From contig JAECUM010003261.1 of NCBI GenBank assembly GCA_016617855.1, positions 1 through 64,000 on the forward strand: a stretch of 64,000 bases of DNA, given 5' to 3'. This document shows, piece by piece, positions 14,191-64,000 of this stretch. The notes beneath the pieces were generated by a model. That model worked only from the letters and a program-made list of their open reading frames with translations, did no database searches and was not told the origin of the DNA. A program made the translations under genes and the position numbers. The stretch comes from Megalonaias nervosa (lineage: Eukaryota; Mollusca; Bivalvia; Unionida; Unionidae). The stretch's first letter is position 1, and every line of letters begins with the position of its first letter.

Positions 14191-14212
14191 TTCCAGGGAA
14201 AATTATCTTTTG

Positions 14213-59568
<45,356 letters not shown>

Positions 59569-60932
59569 TTCTGTAATTGATGTTTGATCTATGTCTTCTT
59601 TTTAAGCAGTTTACTATAGCTTCTCCAAAAAGTTAGCAAGATTTTGTCAAACTAAAAGAAGCATTCTTGTGTAAACCCTACTGTTCACCTGTAAAATAAA
59701 ACAAGGTATGATGATGGCAGCATTTTTGCAAAACTGCAGGACAAAACAAAGATGTTAAGTACATGTACATTGTCACAGAAACTGAAATATGGAGACATGC
59801 TCACCATCCTGGGGCAGAATCCAAAGTTTTTAAATTCCATTTAAATATTTATAAATGTATTGAATGACTAATGACAAGCATCATTTTCACAAGTTGTTGT
59901 GGCACAGCTGCAAATGAGATGTTTATGCTGAAACCTAATCTCTTCTGGGATTTTGACTCCCGAGTTATTTTTTATTATTATTTCACCCTCTTAGACATGT
60001 GAAGAATTAACAAATCTAGTACAAAAAGATAACACTGAATCTGGGGTGGCATTCTTACAGTTTGATACTGGACAGTCCGGTTTAACCGACAACTGTGTTG
60101 GGATTTGTTTCAAATTATCCTAAATTCTGAAATTGTGGTTTTAATGTATCCAGATACTAAATTCACTTTTAATCACTACCTTTTAAAATGTTTTTCTTCA
60201 TTATGTTTCAAATTATACGCTGTGCGTTTTGTCCAATTTTATCTATCTACATTGTAAACAATATGCTCTGAGTGTGATTGTATGTCTTGCAAACCATGCT
60301 GGTTGTAATGCCTCGTTTGTTTTATGTCGGTATAAAGCTCGTAGAGCTTATGTTGAATTTTTGTTTTAAATCAAGCCGACGTAAAATAAATCTTTTCTTA
60401 ACTGGTCTGTTCCCTGCATATGTGCAAATGAGTGCCTGGTATTTCTGCTGTTTAGTCAACGGCCATCATACCCGAATCTGAAGTGGTGGGATTGGGCCTA
60501 ATTGAAACCTTTGTTTCATTTTATTTTGTCTTCGAAGCCAATACACCGTATTTAAGTCGAAACTATTAACAATACATACGTCGAGCTGACAATACCAACC
60601 TTTGATTTCAACTAAAATTGAGAGCGTGTTCTCAGTGTTTAGAGCTCTTTTGCTGATTGTTCTGTTCGACCCAAAATATATTACACAACTACTAGTTTAT
60701 TGTTGTAAGCGGCCCGGTTTTGTAGTTACCATTTGAGTTTTGAGGAAGTTAATTTACTCAATGGATACATTGGATGATTAACTATGATAATATTTTTGTG
60801 TATGTTATGCCAATCTTTCTCATTAAAAAAAGCATCTATGCCATTTTCCTTATACGGATGTGACTGTTGTTGTCAATTACATTGACGCACTTATTCGCCT
60901 TCATCGAAGGGGAATAACTTCTGAGTAAACAA
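59569..60932. promoter_or_regulatory. Shared 5' intergenic region between ERCC6 (-) and ASPSCR1 (+)
   Basis: The two start codons are 1364 bp apart and point away from each other, so both promoters probably lie here. On the minus strand, tttattttacag ending at 59689 looks like the 3' splice site of a non-coding ERCC6 exon. A possible donor (ATG|gtaact on the minus strand) is near 60730. No TATA box could be assigned. The bases around the ASPSCR1 ATG (aaATGGCGac) partly resemble a YY1-type initiator, which I hold lightly. Confidence 0.5.
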
Positions 60933-61010
60933 ATGGCGACCGTGCAGGTATTGTGCCCGAATGGGCACCGGCAAAATATCAAAATTACACCGAATACCAA
61001 AATCCTTCAG
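60933..61010 (+). CDS. ASPSCR1: ASPSCR1/TUG first coding exon (partial gene, 26 codons)
   Basis: ASPSCR1 (TUG, UBXD9) is a UBX-domain partner of p97/VCP that in vertebrates tethers GLUT4 vesicles. It begins with a ubiquitin-like TUG-UBL1 domain. The exon encodes MATVQVLCPNGHRQNIKITP, then NTKILQ, and ends at a clean donor CAG|gtataa. The pattern V.VL.PNGRR..VKVTP.T.LLQ matches the start of human ASPSCR1, including the splice position after the LLQ-like residues. The following exon (expected to continue with an LE-rich segment) was not found before the window ends, so intron 1 is at least 2.99 kb. The call rests on 26 residues plus junction position. Confidence 0.75.
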
Positions 61011-61164
61011 GTATAAGATGAAGATTCGCTTATACAGGAGAGTTAATGTTACGATTTTTAGGCATTGTCAATAGCATTATTATTTATCGTCCAGATAAAG
61101 GGCTATCAAAATAGATATTGGCTTTAAATTTTGCAATATCATCCGGTAATGATGGGTAATTATA

Positions 61165-61324
61165 GCACGCCACAGGGGCTCGTTACAGAGAAAATTCGGA
61201 GTATCCGTCAGTGAATAGAGGGGTGGAGTCCAACACGTGTTATATTGTCATAGGTTGGACTCCCAGCCCTCTATTCATTGACGGATACTCCTTATTCCTT
61301 GTAACTAACCCCGTGTAGCACAGT
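61165..61324. mobile_element. Fold-back (long inverted repeat) element, ASPSCR1 intron 1
   Basis: The left arm 61165-61234 and right arm 61253-61324 are near-complements: ggagtatccgtcagtgaata pairs with tattcattgacggatactcc, and the pairing extends outward through gttaca/tgtaac. The loop is about 18 bp. No target duplication was identified, so a MITE is likely but not proven. Confidence 0.8.
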
Positions 61325-62182
61325 GGCTGCACATTTCGGTCCATAATATACTCCGCACATTACGGGGTCGATTTATAGCGAAGTTAGTTTATTACAGATT
61401 CGGTTTGTACAAGTTTAAGTTAACTGGAGAAGTCGCCCAATTGCATCTGGAGAAGACGCCCAAAGATCTCGGCGGCACAATTTATGCAAATACTGCCCAA
61501 GTATACCCAAATACTGCCCAAATATACCCAAATACTCTCAAATACTGTCCACAAACAAGCACGTGATAAATTTACAACTAAAGAGATTTTTAAATTTATT
61601 GCAAAGTCTGGGTTAAAATGAAATACATTAAATTACTAAAGCAATTAGAGATTTTTTGTACAAAACATAACGAACATCTCCAATTACCATTTGCTCAGAA
61701 ATTATCGACAGAGTCAGGGAATACATATATGTTCCTAATTTGCATACTTAATTGCAGATATCTATATTCTAGAATAATGTTAGTTTTTATTTGTGGGCAC
61801 ACCTTCGACATTTAGATACTATTTGCTTTTGGCCTCGAGTGTGTCCCCCCCCCCATGGCTTTTTGTTTGAAACTTTCAAAGGTTTTTATGTGTTCCTGTT
61901 CCCACCCTCTGATATTTATGTGTTGTTTTTTCCATAAAAAATAAAAAGGAAGTTTGAATAGAAAATGTATTTATATGATTGTTTTTGTTGCGTTGGTTTC
62001 TCTTAATTTGCTACTTTCTTGGATGAATCGTTCTCTGAGGTTACTGTACATACAGGCCTATTAATTCCTCCACTCCCAGTACTTGATAGCTTTATTCTAT
62101 AAGATTAATAACTTGTTATATGTTTTGTAGTATCACCCATTGACATATGTGTCTGTGGATTTTTATATGTGTGTGTGTGTAA

Positions 62183-62424
62183 TTTTTAACGTAGCTTTAA
62201 TGATTTTTCAGTCATATCGCAACGATGTCTGCAGTGTGGCAGTTTATAGTGATATGTAGCACTGGGGCATCATGCCGCAGACATGTAGCATGATGTCCCA
62301 CCCAGTCACATTATCCTGACACCAGGCTGACCATTCCTAACACTAACCTTTTAATGCTGAGTGCCAAGCGAGGCAGCTGTTAGTACCATTGATGTAAGTC
62401 TTTAGTATGACTTGGCCGGAATGG
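62183..62424 (-). mobile_element. SINE family B copy 3, 5'-truncated, in ASPSCR1 intron 1
   Basis: Shares the body with the other two copies (gatgtctgcagtgtggcag, catgatgtcccacccagtca, cctaacactaacc), but stops at about 62424 before the tRNA-like head, so it is truncated at its own 5' end. Confidence 0.72.
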
Positions 62425-62623
62425 ATAATTATATAAGATGATCCCTATTTTCAGTGATCGTGGCCAATAATCTTCTTACTGTCCATGTTTGCTATGTATA
62501 TGCTATAACGTTTTGTCTGCTATATAGTTTCTGTGTCTGGACTGGACTTTTTTGGTCAGATTTGTTCTTTTGGTAATTTGGTGTTTATTTCTCCTAGAAA
62601 AGATATATACTCTGATGATCAGT

Positions 62624-62625
<2 letters not shown>

Positions 62626-62669
<44 letters not shown>
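62626..62669. repeat. (TA)n microsatellite, ASPSCR1 intron 1
   Basis: About 22 TA units, followed by GCATGCAT and later a partial inverted echo (tgaatgcatgcatatatata). Confidence 0.95.
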
Positions 62670-62672
<3 letters not shown>

Positions 62673-64000
62673 TGCATCATTAGCTTTAGCTTTAATCCTT
62701 GAATGCATGCATATATATATAAAAATACTGCAAAATATACCCAAATACTTCTGAAGTCCTCCCAGAAAATATATTTAAATGCTACTGAAACATGCAGATA
62801 CTATCCTAATGCTGTAAAATATATTTAAATATATCCAAATAGACTCGGATGTTTGTATTATATCTCATAACTTCAGTCTTTATTTTCATAGGCCTAATAA
62901 TTATTTCTTTATTTGCGTCAATTCAAGTTGTATTTTCCACTGCTGAGTTTGTTCGATGGTTTGTTTTTTCCATTTTATGAAATCTCCGACAATTTAATTA
63001 AGTTTAATTCGTCCTAACTATTGCGTGTTAAATGTTAATGTTGGCCATTTCTAATAACTAAAATAAACTCGTTAACTTGATTGATCAAGGGTAGAATTAT
63101 CAAATCTTTCTGATATTCAAATCGTCATGTGAAGTCATTATCTGATAATTGACAGTAATGGGCTGAATTAATGACATCATCCTTGGTTTTTTTCGAGTTC
63201 TCTGTCGTAACAGATAAGCAATTGTATTGTGAAAGGCACAATACTGCGCCTTTTTGGTAACTTTTGACGCTGTGAAGGTGATTACATTCATATACAGGCA
63301 ATAATGTAAAGTCAAATTATAATTAAAATAAGGTTATGTTTTATCTTTTATTAAAGTGGCGAAATGTATTAAAATAGTAATTATTACCCAAATACAGATG
63401 TATCTTTCATACAACTAGCAATTAAAGCAGTTACAGTCTTATATAATTTATTTAATAATGTATTACCCCTTTACCTCATAGAGTGTATGGCTTTTTAGCC
63501 CTTTGGTAGCAAAGTTACCCAGTGCAGTGCACTATAAATAGAACACCTGTTACACTATTTGACTCCATACACATAGGCCTGCCTGTTAAGCAGTGTAGTG
63601 CATGTTATGTTTAACAGCAATTTTAACCATATTACATATTTGGTACACATATATTATGTACGGAAAGGTTTAAGAGTAAAATCCGATTGTTATAGCTGTA
63701 TATTTATTTTTCACGGAAGAATTTTTTATGTGCTTTAAAATCTTGAGAGAACTTGTTCACCGTAAAGTCAGTGAAGCCGCGTGACCAAATGTAGCTGCGA
63801 TTTCTCATATTCGAAATTTACAAGTTCTTTGTCTGCATCTACATCACTAAATCATCTGAATTTAATAATTTATAAAAACTAATTGTTGCCTACATCAATA
63901 TCAGAGCCTTTACCTAAGTTATTGAAGCTTTCATAGTTGTGATTCAAATCGTGAAAACTCGAGTAAGTAGCTGAACAAAATCTGTGACCTCCATATTGGA

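Larger units (their letters stand above)
1..14212. other. Region downstream of ERCC6 without a supportable gene
   Basis: 14.2 kb of AT-rich DNA. It contains the SINE-A copy at 8991, the minisatellite at 11524, the GC-richer repeats near 5.5-7.4 kb and the microsatellites listed separately. A 99-codon minus-strand frame at 1506-1805 has no recognisable family. An exon-like GC-rich stretch near 5880-6065 ends in a donor-like gtaagt, but codes for nothing I recognise. The 3' part (about 13.9-14.2 kb) is probably ERCC6 3' UTR. Confidence 0.6.
61011..64000 (+). other. ASPSCR1: ASPSCR1 intron 1 (incomplete)
   Basis: Contains the fold-back element (61165), ccaaatactgc-type short repeats (61490-61555, echoed at 62725-62830), SINE-B copy 3 and a TA microsatellite. 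No second exon was recognised. Confidence 0.6.

Overview
This is animal nuclear DNA: AT-rich, with coding blocks split by GT-AG introns, many microsatellites and several families of SINEs, MITE-like elements, a LINE remnant and an LTR retrotransposon. The SINE tail unit looks like the Meta-type domain I recall from molluscan SINEs, so a marine invertebrate, probably a mollusc or another lophotrochozoan, is the best guess. This is inference and the species is not identified.

The main gene is ERCC6 (Cockayne syndrome group B, CSB), a SWI2/SNF2-family ATPase of transcription-coupled repair. It runs on the minus strand from an ATG at 59568 to a stop at 14213. I could place 21 coding exons with GT-AG junctions and consistent phase throughout. 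They give a predicted protein of 1434 residues (human CSB is about 1490). All helicase motifs, the acidic stretch, the basic nuclear-localisation-like tracts and the C-terminal ubiquitin-binding/winged-helix region are present. Upstream and head-to-head, on the plus strand, is the first coding exon of ASPSCR1/TUG (60933-61010). The two genes share a roughly 1.3 kb intergenic region that probably holds both promoters. The rest of ASPSCR1 lies beyond the right edge.

The ERCC6 introns are full of mobile DNA. The longest (27550-40984) holds a complete but decayed LTR retrotransposon at 29408-36695, on the opposite strand to the gene. It has 939/944-bp LTRs, a 4-bp target duplication, a tRNA-Pro-type primer binding site, a gag with a SCAN-like capsid segment and CCHC knuckle, and a pol in which integrase lies BEFORE reverse transcriptase/RNase H. 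That order identifies the Gmr1-like group of Ty3/gypsy elements. A tRNA-derived SINE has inserted into the capsid region of its gag, so the locus is a three-level nest: ERCC6 intron, then Gmr1-like element, then SINE.

Other intronic elements are two SINE families (A: three copies with clear target duplications across the window; B: three copies), a palindromic MITE-like family (three copies), a 1.7 kb DNA element with 14-bp terminal inverted repeats, a CR1/L2-like LINE remnant next to a 62-bp tandem repeat, and several other minisatellites. The 14.2 kb downstream of ERCC6 (1-14212) has no gene I can support. It holds microsatellites, a SINE-A copy, an exact 21-bp minisatellite and a more GC-rich repetitive stretch near 5.5-7.4 kb. 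The right end (61011-64000) is ASPSCR1 intron 1 with a long fold-back element, a SINE-B fragment and a TA microsatellite.
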